From Allobranchiibius sp. CTAmp26 (GTDB lineage Bacteria > Actinomycetota > Actinomycetes > Actinomycetales > Dermatophilaceae): a stretch of DNA of 64,000 bases. How positions within the stretch are numbered: the stretch's first letter is position 1; every line of letters starts with the position of its first letter. The notes under the pieces are model-generated. The model saw only the letters and a list, made by a program, of their open reading frames with translations, made no database searches and had not been told where the DNA came from. Location of the stretch: the NCBI RefSeq assembly GCF_017565405.1, contig NZ_JAGEKR010000018.1, positions 28,839-92,838 of the forward strand, given 5' to 3'. Below are positions 20,053 through 28,267 of this stretch, piece by piece. A program made the position numbers and the translations under genes.

Positions 20053-21174
20053 GAAGCGCACCGGCATGAGCACGTACCGGTAGCTTTCGTCCGCGTCGCC
20101 GTCCGCCTCCGCCTGCCCGGACAGCACCGCGGGGCGGCTGGGCTGGGTGAACGACATCCGCGCGTACGCCGTGCCGATGGCTCCCAGCCCGTCGAGGAGG
20201 AACTGCGGGTTGAAGGCGATCTCCAACTCCGGACCCTGCAGGTTGCACTCCACGGCCTCGCTGGCCTGCGCGTCGTCGCCCTGACCGGCCTCGATGCCGA
20301 CCTGGCCCTCGCTGAACCGCAGCCGCACAGCGGCGTTGCGCTCCGCCACCAGCGCGACGCGCTTGACCGCCTCGGTCAGCGTCGCGGTGTTGAGGACGGC
20401 CACGGTGTCGACGCTCGTCGGGAAGATCGCGGTGACCTTGGGGTACTCCCCGTCCAGCAGTCGGCTGGTGCTGCGGCGGCGACCGGCCTCGAATCCCACG
20501 AGGCCCTCACCGCCGGCCGCGTGTCCGAGCGCGATGCCGACCGTGCCCGAGGCGCCGAGGGCGCGGGCGGTGTCCGACAGGGTGCGTGCGGGGATCAGCG
20601 CGACGTGCGAGGCGTCCGCGGTGGAGGGGTTCCAGGTCAGTTCGCGCAACGCCAGGCGGTATCGGTCGGTGGCCAGCAGGCTGAGCTTGTCGCCCTCGAT
20701 CTCCATCCGGACACCGGTCAGGATCGGCAGGGTGTCGCCGCGGTCGGCCGCGATGGCGACCTGCGCGACCGCCTGGGTGAACACGTCGCCCTGCACGGAT
20801 CCGCTGGGCTCCGGCGAGATCGGCAGCGTCGGGTAGTCCGCGGTGGGCATCTGCTGCAGCGCGAAGCGGCTCGAACCGCAGGACACCGTCAGCTTGGCCC
20901 CGTCGACGGCCAGCGAGACGGGTTTGGCGGGCAGCGACCGGGAGATCTCGGAGAGCAGGCGACCCATCACCAGGGTCTCGCCCGGCTCGTCGACCTGCGC
21001 CGGGACGGTGACCTTGGCCGAGACCTCGTAGTCGAACGCGCTCAGCGTGAGCGAGTCCTCGGAGGCCTCGAGCAGAACGCCGGCGAGGACGGGCACGGGC
21101 GGGCGGGTGGAGAGGCCGCGTACGGCCCAGGTGACCGCTTCGGCCAGCACATCGCGTTCGACCTGGAGCTTCAC
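20044..21174 (-). CDS. dnaN: DNA polymerase III beta sliding clamp
   Basis: The 376-residue protein forms the ring-shaped dimer that tethers DNA polymerase to the template. All three clamp domains are visible: it opens MKLQVERDVLAEAVTWAVRGL, continues with MEIEGDKLSLLATDRYRLALREL in domain II, and ends with the family C terminus YVLMPVRF. It is transcribed leftward and lies across oriC from dnaA, with the stop immediately followed by the repeat block at 19892-20052. The standard dnaA-dnaN-gnd-recF order applies. Confidence 0.97.
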   Translation of the reverse strand: MKLQVERDVLAEAVTWAVRGLSTRPPVPVLAGVLLEASEDSLTLSAFDYEVSAKVTVPAQVDEPGETLVMGRLLSEISRSLPAKPVSLAVDGAKLTVSCGSSRFALQQMPTADYPTLPISPEPSGSVQGDVFTQAVAQVAIAADRGDTLPILTGVRMEIEGDKLSLLATDRYRLALRELTWNPSTADASHVALIPARTLSDTARALGASGTVGIALGHAAGGEGLVGFEAGRRRSTSRLLDGEYPKVTAIFPTSVDTVAVLNTATLTEAVKRVALVAERNAAVRLRFSEGQVGIEAGQGDDAQASEAVECNLQGPELEIAFNPQFLLDGLGAIGTAYARMSFTQPSRPAVLSGQAEADGDADESYRYVLMPVRFAS

Positions 21175-21389
21175 GACACGGACCGTCCTCAGTAGCTGCT
21201 CGTTCGGGTGCGGGATGCGCCCGACGGCACTGGCTGAAGGCAGCGGTCGTCTGGCGCAGACCGACCCTAGTCGGCGGGGACCCGCCCGCCAACCGAACCG
21301 GTCGATCGATGTTGTTCGGCATCGCCGCTCGCAGCTCTTGTCGTTCTCCCCAGCTGTCGGGGCGGAACAGGATCTCTAGAAATCGTTCG

Positions 21390-21801
21390 TCGTCGTAGTA
21401 GCGGTTGTGGATGCTGTGGAGAACCACACGAAATCGCCGGAACGACCGCTCACGAGCCCGTTCACGGCTGTGGACCGGCTGGGGGTGGGGGATGTGGACG
21501 AACCTGGGGCCCGGTGGACGAGCGCCGACTGTTCACACGTCATACACCGGTCGTGGGGTGTGACGGGGGTTGAATCCACCGATTCGCGCGGTTGTCCCCA
21601 GGAAAGTGTGGATGAACGACGGCGTGGTGTTCGGTGCTCGGCGTGTTGCCCGGAACGGCGCTACCCACAGACTTATCCACAGGGTGGGGACAACGAAGGG
21701 GAGGGAGAAGCTCAAACCCGGGATCTGAGTGACGTAGGTCACATCCGTCGGGTCGAAAAATATAGTTATCCCCAGAAAACGGTGGACAACTGTGTGGATG
21801 A
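21390..21801. other. oriC: Chromosomal replication origin (oriC)
   Basis: The 631-bp dnaA-dnaN spacer holds a DnaA-box cluster. Perfect TTATCCACA is at 21673-21681. Boxes with one mismatch are TGTGGAGAA 21415-21423, TGTGGATGA 21607-21615, TTATCCCCA 21766-21774 and TGTGGATGA 21793-21801. Weaker ones are at 21406, 21493, 21592, 21661 and 21781. The only clearly AT-rich stretch, GAAAAATATAGTTAT at 21755-21769, is a candidate unwinding element beside the box at 21766. Boxes occur in both orientations, as in other high-GC origins. Limits are approximate. Confidence 0.93.
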
Positions 21802-21805
21802 AGCG

Positions 21806-23251
21806 TCAGGTTGCGCGACGGATCTGCAAGGTGAGCTCGCTGATCTGGTCGTACAGGTGACGCCGGTCACCCATCTGCTGACGGATCTTACGGTCCGCGT
21901 GCATCACCGTGGTGTGATCGCGCCCACCGAATTGTTGACCAATTTTCGGCAGCGACAGATCGGTCAGTTCACGGCACAGGTACATCGCGATCTGCCGGGC
22001 GTTGACGAGGGTGCGGCTGCGGGAGGAGCCGCACAGATCGTCGATGGTCAGGTCGAAGTACGCGGCGGTCTTGGCCATGATCGTCGAGACGCCGATCTGA
22101 CCGGGGTTGGCGCTCGGCATCAGGTCCTTCAGGACATGGGTCGCCAGCTCCATGGTGATCTCCTGGGCCGACACGGACGCGTACGCCGTGACCCGGATCA
22201 AAGCGCCCTCGAGCTCGCGGATGTTGCTCGGCACGCGGCTGGCGATGAGGCTCAGCACCTCGTCCGGGATCCCCATCTTGTCGGCGATGGCCTTCTTGCG
22301 CAGGATCGCGATGCGCGTCTCCAGGTCCGGCGGTTTGACGTCGGTCGTCAGACCCCATTCGAACCGGGACCGCATCCGGTCCTCCAGGCCACTCAGCAGC
22401 TTCGGCGGCTGGTCGCTGGTCAGCACGATCTGCTTCTCGCCGTTGTGCAGCGAGTTGAAGGTGTGGAAGAACTCCTCCTGGGTGCTCTCCTTGCCCTGCA
22501 GGAACTGCACGTCGTCGATCAGCAGCACGTCGACGTCGTCGCGGTAGCGCTTCTGGAAGCGGCTGGCGTTGTCGTCGCGGATGGAGTTGATGAAGTCGTT
22601 GGTGAACTCCTCGGAGTTCACGTAGAGCACCCGCATCTGCGGGTAGTAGCTGCGCACGTAGTGACCCACCGCGTGCAGCAAGTGGGTCTTGCCCAGCCCG
22701 GAGTCGCCGTAGATGAACAGCGGGTTGTACGAGCGGGCGGGAGTCTCGGCGACGGCCTGGGCCGCGGCGCAGGCGAACCTGTTGCCGGCGCCGATGACGA
22801 AGGTGTCGAAGGTGTACTTCGGGTTGAGCCGGGGATCGTTGGTCGCAGCGCCCCCGCGGGCGTTGGTCGACACGGGGCCGCGGGCCGGTGGGGGTGGTGC
22901 CTTCTCGACCGGCGCCGGCTTCTCCACGACGTCGATGGGGAAGAGCTCACCCGCCTCGGCGCTCTGGTCGGGCGGCTGCAACGACTCATCGACGGTGACG
23001 GCGAGCGTCACGGTCTGGGAGAGCTGTTCGCTGAGCGCAGCGGACACCGATTCGATGAGGTCCGACTCGACGATGCGCTTGGTGTGTTCGAAGGGCACCG
23101 CGAGGACGGCCGTCTCACCGACGACACCGATCAGCCGCGCCAGGCGCAGATACCCCCGGTCGCGCTGGGCGATGCCCGCGTCTTCCAGCGTCATCAGCGT
23201 GGAGTGCCAGACGAAGGCGAGATCGTGGTCCGATTCGCTCACGGTGGTCAT
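21806..23251 (-). CDS. dnaA: Chromosomal replication initiator DnaA
   Basis: The 481-residue initiator binds oriC and opens the duplex. Domain I spans about residues 1-90, domain II is a Pro/Ala-rich linker, and the AAA+ domain III begins LNPKYTFDTFVIGAGNRFA. It has Walker A GDSGLGKTHLLHA, Walker B VLLIDDVQFL and a sensor-2 region. Domain IV ends with the DnaA-box recognition signature GGRDHTTVMHA. ATG at 23251 is preceded by GAGGAG. Its promoter region carries three DnaA boxes, which points to autoregulation. Confidence 0.97.
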   Translation of the reverse strand: MTTVSESDHDLAFVWHSTLMTLEDAGIAQRDRGYLRLARLIGVVGETAVLAVPFEHTKRIVESDLIESVSAALSEQLSQTVTLAVTVDESLQPPDQSAEAGELFPIDVVEKPAPVEKAPPPPARGPVSTNARGGAATNDPRLNPKYTFDTFVIGAGNRFACAAAQAVAETPARSYNPLFIYGDSGLGKTHLLHAVGHYVRSYYPQMRVLYVNSEEFTNDFINSIRDDNASRFQKRYRDDVDVLLIDDVQFLQGKESTQEEFFHTFNSLHNGEKQIVLTSDQPPKLLSGLEDRMRSRFEWGLTTDVKPPDLETRIAILRKKAIADKMGIPDEVLSLIASRVPSNIRELEGALIRVTAYASVSAQEITMELATHVLKDLMPSANPGQIGVSTIMAKTAAYFDLTIDDLCGSSRSRTLVNARQIAMYLCRELTDLSLPKIGQQFGGRDHTTVMHADRKIRQQMGDRRHLYDQISELTLQIRRAT

Positions 23252-23342
23252 ACTCCTCGCTGCCTGGTCAGCTCATGATGGTCACCGTCGAACGGGTGCC
23301 CGGAAGATCGCTGTCGAATGTGTGCGAGGAGCGTACCGATCG

Positions 23343-23375
23343 TCATCCACAGGGTTCTCCACAGGCTGTGAATAA
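23343..23375. promoter_or_regulatory. DnaA-box cluster upstream of dnaA
   Basis: Three nine-mers, each one mismatch from consensus, lie within 33 bp: TCATCCACA 23343-23351, TTCTCCACA 23355-23363 and TGTGAATAA 23367-23375 (opposite orientation). They are about 92-124 bp upstream of the dnaA start, the expected place for autoregulation or a second origin sub-region. A short AT-rich run, GAATAATTT, overlaps the last box. Confidence 0.7.
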
Positions 23376-23551
23376 TTTCCCCCATTCGAAGCGAACCCGA
23401 CCGTAACAACCAGGATTCCCTACGGCAACCTCGCGGACGGTTTCTGTTCAGACGGCTGCGGCGTGTCGACTGGAACGGCGGGCCGGAAACCGATTTGCTT
23501 GGTCGTTTGCGAGCCGACGTCGTGATCGGAGCGCGGCAGAGCACGCTGAGT

Positions 23552-23581
23552 TTGACCGCTGTCCCGCGGCGCCCGTAGAGT
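23552..23581 (+). promoter_or_regulatory. Probable sigma-70 type promoter of rpmH
   Basis: TTGACC at 23552-23557 and TAGAGT at 23576-23581 are spaced by 18 bp and point toward rpmH. This would give a leader of about 170 nt. The match is good for an actinobacterial housekeeping promoter, but it was judged by eye. Confidence 0.55.
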
Positions 23582-23760
23582 TTTGGTCGTCTCGTGCCCT
23601 GTGAGCATGGACGGTAGGTCGAACTCTTGCACGTGCGCCACGGCGTACGTCGTCGGAGCCGGTCCGCCGTGGTGGCCGCAGGCGACACTGGAGACCTTCT
23701 GACCAGGCACCATCTCGAACCATCTGGGTCACCGACCCAGGCATCCGACCGGAGTGACAC

Positions 23761-23898
23761 GTGAGCAAGCGCACCTTCCAGCCGAACACCCGTCGACGGG
23801 CCAAGACCCACGGCTTCCGCCTGCGGATGCGGACGCGCGCCGGCCGTTCGATCATCGCCGCACGCCGCCGCAAGGGCCGCGAGCGACTCTCCGCCTGA
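23761..23898 (+). CDS. rpmH: Ribosomal protein bL34
   Basis: This 45-residue gene is short enough to be overlooked. The protein reads [20 protein letters not shown] and then [20 protein letters not shown], the signature of bL34, a basic protein of the large subunit. The GTG at 23761 has GGAG 6 nt upstream (CGGAGTGACAC). It heads the conserved rpmH-rnpA-yidD-yidC-jag-rsmG-parA-parB series running away from oriC. Confidence 0.97.
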   Translation: MSKRTFQPNTRRRAKTHGFRLRMRTRAGRSIIAARRRKGRERLSA

Positions 23899-23925
23899 GT
23901 CCGATCACATCGATCCCCGCATCCC

Positions 23926-24288
23926 GTGCTGCCGGCAGCGCACCGTCTGCGCCGCCCGGCGCAGTTCCGGGCTGTGCTGCGCGGTCGTGGCGCGGGGCGA
24001 AGTGGGGGTGACCTCCTGGTGGTCCATGCAGCGCACGTCTCCCGCCCCGCGGACGGCCCCGCCGTCCCCAGGGTGGGTTTCGTCGTTTCCAAGGCGGTCG
24101 GCAATGCCGTGGTCCGCACCCGCGCCAAGCGGGTCCTGCGGCACGTCGTCGCTGCGGAACTCGGCTCCGTCCCCGTCGATGTCGACGTCGTCGTACGCGC
24201 CAACCCGTCACTGGCCGGCGCCCCCACCCCGCGTGTCCGCGCGGACCTGCAGCGCCAGCTGCACCAGGCGTTGTCGCGGCTGCGATGA
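23926..24288 (+). CDS. rnpA: Ribonuclease P protein component
   Basis: The 120-residue basic protein assists the RNase P RNA in maturing tRNA 5' ends. The family core [26 protein letters not shown] is complete, preceded by the [16 protein letters not shown] substrate-binding strand. GTG at 23926 is used. It lies 27 bp after rpmH, and its stop overlaps the yidD start (ATGA at 24285-24288). Confidence 0.95.
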   Translation: MLPAAHRLRRPAQFRAVLRGRGAGRSGGDLLVVHAAHVSRPADGPAVPRVGFVVSKAVGNAVVRTRAKRVLRHVVAAELGSVPVDVDVVVRANPSLAGAPTPRVRADLQRQLHQALSRLR

Positions 24289-24551
24289 GCACCGTGAACC
24301 GCTGGCTGGCCGCACCGCTCGTCCTGCTGGTGCGGATCTACCAGCGGTGGATCTCTCCGCTCTTCCCGCCGTCGTGCCGGTTCACCCCGTCCTGTTCGGC
24401 GTACGCGGTCACCGCGCTCACCCGGTTCGGACCCTTCAAGGGCAGTTGGCTCACCGCGCGCCGGCTACTGCGGTGCCACCCGTGGAACCCCGGTGGTGTC
24501 GACCACGTTCCACCGGCGAAGGTGTCCGGCGACGTGCACCACGCGGCCTGA
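24285..24551 (+). CDS. yidD: Membrane protein insertion efficiency factor YidD
   Basis: The 88-residue protein contains the diagnostic [29 protein letters not shown] segment, with the three conserved cysteines/proline pattern, and [10 protein letters not shown] near the end. An N-terminal amphipathic helix should bind the inner face of the membrane. YidD helps YidC insert proteins. The start overlaps the rnpA stop by 4 nt, and yidC follows 47 bp later. Confidence 0.95.
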   Translation: MSTVNRWLAAPLVLLVRIYQRWISPLFPPSCRFTPSCSAYAVTALTRFGPFKGSWLTARRLLRCHPWNPGGVDHVPPAKVSGDVHHAA

Positions 24552-24598
24552 CCGCCCCCTCATCCTGATCAGCCCTCCCGAGAAGCACCGAGGACACC

Positions 24599-25729
24599 AT
24601 GATTGACACCCTGCTCTTCCCGCTCGAGTGGTTCGTCGCACTCGTGATGGTGGGCTTCCACGACGGTCTGAGCAAGATCGGCATGAACCCCACGTCGGGG
24701 TGGACGTGGGCGTTCTCGGTCGTCGGCCTGGTGATCGTCCTGCGGGTCCTGCTGATCCCGCTGTTCGTCAAGCAGATCAAGACCTCCCGGCGGATGCAGC
24801 TCATCCAGCCGGAGATCCAGGCGATCCAGAAGAAGTACAAGGGCAAGAAGGACGCCGAATCCCGTCAGAAGATGACGGAAGAGACGATGGAGCTCTACAA
24901 GCGGACGGGCACCAACCCGTTCAGCTCCTGTATGCCGATCCTGCTCCAGGCGCCGTTCTTCTTCGCCCTCTTCCGGGTGCTCAACAACCTGGGCAAGATC
25001 GGCGATGGGCGTCACAACCCGATCGGGCTGATGACCCGGGCGGCGGCGCGACAGGCGGAGCAGTCCACCCTCTTCGGCGCGAAGCTGTCGGACACCTTCC
25101 TGGGCAGCCACTCATTGGCCGCGAAGGTCCTCACGATGGGCCTCATCGTCCTGATGTCGGCCACGATGTTCATCACCCAGCGCCAGCTGATGCAGAAGAA
25201 CATGCCGGCCGCGGCGTTGGACAACCCGATGGCCAAGCAGCAGAAAATCATCATGTACGTGATGCCGCTGTTCTTCTTCGTCACCGGCCCGAACTTCCCC
25301 ATCGGTGTGCTGATCTACTGGTTGACCACCAACCTGTGGACCATGGGGCAGCAGTTCTACGTGATCCGTCGGATGCCCTCACCCGGCTCTGCCGCAGAGA
25401 AGGCCCTGGAGGAGCGGCGCCGCGCCAAGGGCAAGCCGATGCCCGGGGCCGCCGTGAGCCTGGACAAGGCCGCGGCCATCGCCGCTGCCGAGGCGCCCGC
25501 CGAGGGCGAGGACACCGCGGGGAAGGCCAAGGTGAGCGGCCAGCGGGTGCAGCCCAAGAAGGGCAAACGTCGCCCCGCCCCGACCGGCCCACAGTCCCAG
25601 GACACCTCTCCGAACGGCGCGTCCAGCGGTTCCACGACAGCGGTCTCGACCACCGGTGACACCAAGGTCACCACCACGACCGCGAAGAACATCGCGCCCC
25701 CACGCGCCAAGACCAAACGCAAACGGTGA
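24599..25729 (+). CDS. yidC: Membrane protein insertase YidC/Oxa1
   Basis: The 376-residue insertase has the Gram-positive style architecture with about five membrane helices. The core WTWAFSVVGLVIVLRVLLIPLFVKQIKTSRRMQ includes the conserved Arg of the hydrophilic groove, and a coiled-coil hairpin follows (IQPEIQAIQKKYKGKKDAESRQKM). The motif GTNPFSSCMPILLQAPFFFALF is complete. The C terminus from about residue 285 is a long basic/low-complexity tail ending AKTKRKR, likely contacting the ribosome. RBS GAGGAC precedes the ATG. Confidence 0.96.
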   Translation: MIDTLLFPLEWFVALVMVGFHDGLSKIGMNPTSGWTWAFSVVGLVIVLRVLLIPLFVKQIKTSRRMQLIQPEIQAIQKKYKGKKDAESRQKMTEETMELYKRTGTNPFSSCMPILLQAPFFFALFRVLNNLGKIGDGRHNPIGLMTRAAARQAEQSTLFGAKLSDTFLGSHSLAAKVLTMGLIVLMSATMFITQRQLMQKNMPAAALDNPMAKQQKIIMYVMPLFFFVTGPNFPIGVLIYWLTTNLWTMGQQFYVIRRMPSPGSAAEKALEERRRAKGKPMPGAAVSLDKAAAIAAAEAPAEGEDTAGKAKVSGQRVQPKKGKRRPAPTGPQSQDTSPNGASSGSTTAVSTTGDTKVTTTTAKNIAPPRAKTKRKR

Positions 25730-25775
25730 TGCCGACCGTTCGCACCCACTGGCAGACACAGAATCTGGAGCTCTC

Positions 25776-26342
25776 ATGACACAGGACACCGATCAGACCG
25801 AGCAGGTCGAACACGGCGAGAACGGGTCCGCCGAGCCGGCGGCCGCAGATTCTCAGCAGTCCTCGGACAGCTCGACGGGGCTGGACCGTGAGGGCGAGAT
25901 CGCGGCCGACTTCCTGGAGACCCTGCTGGACATCGCGGACCTGGACGGCGACATCGACGTCGATGTCGACGGGGACCGCGCGGCCGTGGCGATCGTGGAC
26001 TCCGAGGAGGGGCGGGTGCCGCGCCGTCTCGTCGGTCAGGACGGCAAGGTCCTCGAGGCGCTGCAGGAACTGACCCGGTTGGCCGTGCAGGCCGAGACCG
26101 GCGAGCGCAGTCGCCTGATGCTGGACGTCGCGGGCCACCGGGCCGCGCGCCGCGAGGAGTTGACCCGGATCGCCGCGGATGCCGCGGCGGCCGCGAAGGA
26201 CACCGGAGAGCGGCAGTCGCTGGAGCCGATGAGCGCATTCGAGCGCAAGGTCGTGCACGACGCCGTCCTTGCCGCGGGCCTGGGCTCGGAGTCCGAGGGC
26301 GTCGAGCCGCGACGCTACGTCGTCGTCCTGCCCCAGCAGTAG
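25776..26342 (+). CDS. jag: Jag/KhpB family RNA-binding protein
   Basis: The 188-residue protein has an acidic N terminus of about 35 residues, a KH-type domain around FLETLLDIADLDGDIDVDVDGDRAAVAIV...RLVGQDGKVLEALQELTRLAVQ, and an R3H domain ending in RRYVVVLP. Jag/KhpB proteins bind RNA and affect cell elongation in other bacteria. The ATG at 25776, with GGAG upstream, is preferred; a longer frame to 25656 runs inside yidC. It lies 46 bp after yidC and 14 bp before the rsmG start. Confidence 0.93.
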   Translation: MTQDTDQTEQVEHGENGSAEPAAADSQQSSDSSTGLDREGEIAADFLETLLDIADLDGDIDVDVDGDRAAVAIVDSEEGRVPRRLVGQDGKVLEALQELTRLAVQAETGERSRLMLDVAGHRAARREELTRIAADAAAAAKDTGERQSLEPMSAFERKVVHDAVLAAGLGSESEGVEPRRYVVVLPQQ

Positions 26343-26348
26343 TTCCTC

Positions 26349-26364
26349 GGTTTCACGTGGAACA
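26349..26364. promoter_or_regulatory. parS-like site overlapping the rsmG start
   Basis: GGTTTCACGTGGAACA matches the ParB-binding consensus TGTTTCACGTGAAACA at 14 of 16 positions. The rsmG GTG start codon (26357-26359) is the GTG of the CACGTG core, so the centromere site doubles as a translation start region. Confidence 0.8.
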
Positions 26365-27058
26365 ACAGGACTCCACGACGCTGCCCGAGGCCCCCGCCGC
26401 CGCGCACACCGTCTTCGGTGAGCGGCTCGGGGGCGCTGTCGCCTACGCCGAACTGCTCGCCAGCACGGGGGTCGACCATGGCTTGATCGGCCCTCGCGAG
26501 GTGCCTCGGCTGTGGGAGCGTCACCTGCTCAACTGTGCCGTGGTCGGCGATCTCATAGCGCCCGATGCCCGGGTGGCTGATGTCGGTTCCGGCGCCGGAC
26601 TGCCCGGTCTGGTTCTGGCGATCCTGCGGCCGGACCTGCACGTCACCCTGATCGAGCCGCTGCAACGGCGAGTGACGTGGCTGGACGCGGCGGTCGAAGA
26701 ACTGGGCCTCATCAATGTCGACGTGCGTCGAGCGCGTGCACAGAACGCCACGGATCTCGCGGTGGACGTGGTGTGCTCCCGCGCCGTGTCGCGGTTGTCG
26801 CAGCTCACAGAGTGGAGCCTGCCGTTGCTACGCGACGGGGGCACCATGCTCGCCCTCAAGGGCGCGTCGGCGGCAGAGGAACTACGAGACGCCGAGCAGG
26901 TGCTGAGACGGGCCGGGGTGGTCTCGACCGACGTCGTACAGTGCGGGGTCGGCGTGGTCGACCCGCCGACGACGGTGGTCCGTGTCGTGGCAGGCCGTCG
27001 CCAGGCCCCGTCCACGTCGAATGCGAGAAAGTCGCGGGGCGCCAAGTCCAAGGGATGA
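26357..27058 (+). CDS. rsmG: 16S rRNA m7G527 methyltransferase RsmG (GidB)
   Basis: The 233-residue SAM-dependent enzyme methylates G527 of 16S rRNA, and loss is linked to low-level streptomycin resistance. It contains the RLWERHLLNCAVV start of the fold, the SAM motif VADVGSGAGLPGLVLAILRPD, IEPLQRRVTWLDAA, and SRAVSRLSQLTEWSLPLL with the conserved Arg/Ala pair. The last 20 residues are basic and variable. The GTG start lies inside a parS-like palindrome, and the stop is immediately followed by the leader of parA. Confidence 0.94.
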   Translation: MEQQDSTTLPEAPAAAHTVFGERLGGAVAYAELLASTGVDHGLIGPREVPRLWERHLLNCAVVGDLIAPDARVADVGSGAGLPGLVLAILRPDLHVTLIEPLQRRVTWLDAAVEELGLINVDVRRARAQNATDLAVDVVCSRAVSRLSQLTEWSLPLLRDGGTMLALKGASAAEELRDAEQVLRRAGVVSTDVVQCGVGVVDPPTTVVRVVAGRRQAPSTSNARKSRGAKSKG

Positions 27059-27099
27059 CGTCGTCCCCGCCCCCCAACAGCATCATGAGGAGCTACCCG

Positions 27100-28263
27100 G
27101 TGACATCCCGAGGCCACGGACATCCCGCCGCCACAGGAACCTCGCACACCGCGATGACGCCGACCGGTTGGCCCGGGCCGGATCGCGATCCGGAGTCCGG
27201 ACCCGTGGAGACGTCTGCTCGTCGCCCCGGCCCGACCGGTTGGATCGGTAGGAGCGCCGAAGGGTCCGAGGTGAGCGTCCCCGCCGATGAGGACGAGGCC
27301 GTCAACGATGTGGCTGATTCACGTGAAACGGCTGTCGCGGAGCCGCAGCCGGAACCCGCGCTGCCCGTATTGCCCGCAGGGCTGGCCGACACCCCGATTG
27401 CTGCGGCCATCGCGGACGCCACCCGTCGTCGTGCGGTGTTGAAGACCGTCGAGGTTCGGCGACCCGCCGCACCACGAGTCCTGACCGTGGCGAATCAGAA
27501 GGGCGGGGTCGGTAAGACGACGACCACCGTGAATGTCGCGGCGGCCCTGGCGCAGTCCGGGCTGCGCGTGCTGGTGATCGATATCGACCCGCAGGGAAAC
27601 GCCTCGACCGCGCTCGGCGTGGATCACCATGCGGAGGTCCCCAGCATCTACGACGCGGTAGTCGACGATCTGCCTCTACGCGAGGTGATCCATGCCTGCC
27701 CCGACATCGCCAACCTCTGGTGCGTGCCCGCGACCATCGACCTGGCCGGTGCGGAGATCGAACTGGTCGCCATGGTTTCACGTGAAACCAGGTTGAAGCG
27801 GGCGCTGCAGGCCTACTTCGACGAGACCGACCCCGACGAGGCGTTCGACTACGTCTTCATCGACTGCCCGCCGAGCCTGGGACTGCTCACCGTCAATGCG
27901 TTCGTCGCCGCCGGCGAGGTGTTCATCCCCATCCAGTCCGAGTACTACGCGCTCGAGGGTCTGTCGCAGCTCCTGCACAACATCGAGCTCATCCGGGCCC
28001 ACCTCAACCCGAATCTGCAGGTCAGCACGATCCTGCTGACGATGTACGACGCCCGTACCCGCCTGTCGGCCCAGGTCGCCGAGGAGGTGCGCGAGCACTT
28101 CCCGGACCAGGTGCTCAAGGCCTGCATACCCCGATCGGTCCGTATCTCCGAGGCGCCCAGCCATGGGCAGACCGTGATGACGTACGAGCCCTCGTCGACG
28201 GGGGCGTTGTCCTACCTGGAAGCCGCCAAGGAATTGGCCGGGCGGGCCGCCGGGTACCGTTGA
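27100..28263 (+). CDS. parA: Chromosome partitioning ATPase ParA
   Basis: The 387-residue ATPase drives segregation of origin regions with ParB. After a disordered N terminus of about 115 residues (Pro/Asp/Glu-rich), the deviant Walker A KGGVGKTTTTVNVAAALA, DIDPQGNASTALG and FIDCPPSLGLLTVNA appear in order. GTG at 27100 is chosen because GAGGAG lies 7 nt upstream at 27087-27092. An ATG at 27055 overlapping the rsmG stop is the alternative (402 residues). Two parS-like sites fall inside the gene at 27315 and 27774. Confidence 0.93.
   Translation: MTSRGHGHPAATGTSHTAMTPTGWPGPDRDPESGPVETSARRPGPTGWIGRSAEGSEVSVPADEDEAVNDVADSRETAVAEPQPEPALPVLPAGLADTPIAAAIADATRRRAVLKTVEVRRPAAPRVLTVANQKGGVGKTTTTVNVAAALAQSGLRVLVIDIDPQGNASTALGVDHHAEVPSIYDAVVDDLPLREVIHACPDIANLWCVPATIDLAGAEIELVAMVSRETRLKRALQAYFDETDPDEAFDYVFIDCPPSLGLLTVNAFVAAGEVFIPIQSEYYALEGLSQLLHNIELIRAHLNPNLQVSTILLTMYDARTRLSAQVAEEVREHFPDQVLKACIPRSVRISEAPSHGQTVMTYEPSSTGALSYLEAAKELAGRAAGYR
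27315..27330. promoter_or_regulatory. parS-like site in the parA 5' region
   Basis: TGATTCACGTGAAACG matches parS consensus at 14 of 16 positions, with the CACGTG core intact. It lies in the part of parA that codes for the variable N terminus. Confidence 0.75.
27774..27789. promoter_or_regulatory. parS site within parA
   Basis: GGTTTCACGTGAAACC is a perfect palindrome. It differs from consensus only at the two outermost bases and is probably the best ParB site in the window. Confidence 0.85.
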
Positions 28264-28267
28264 CCCC

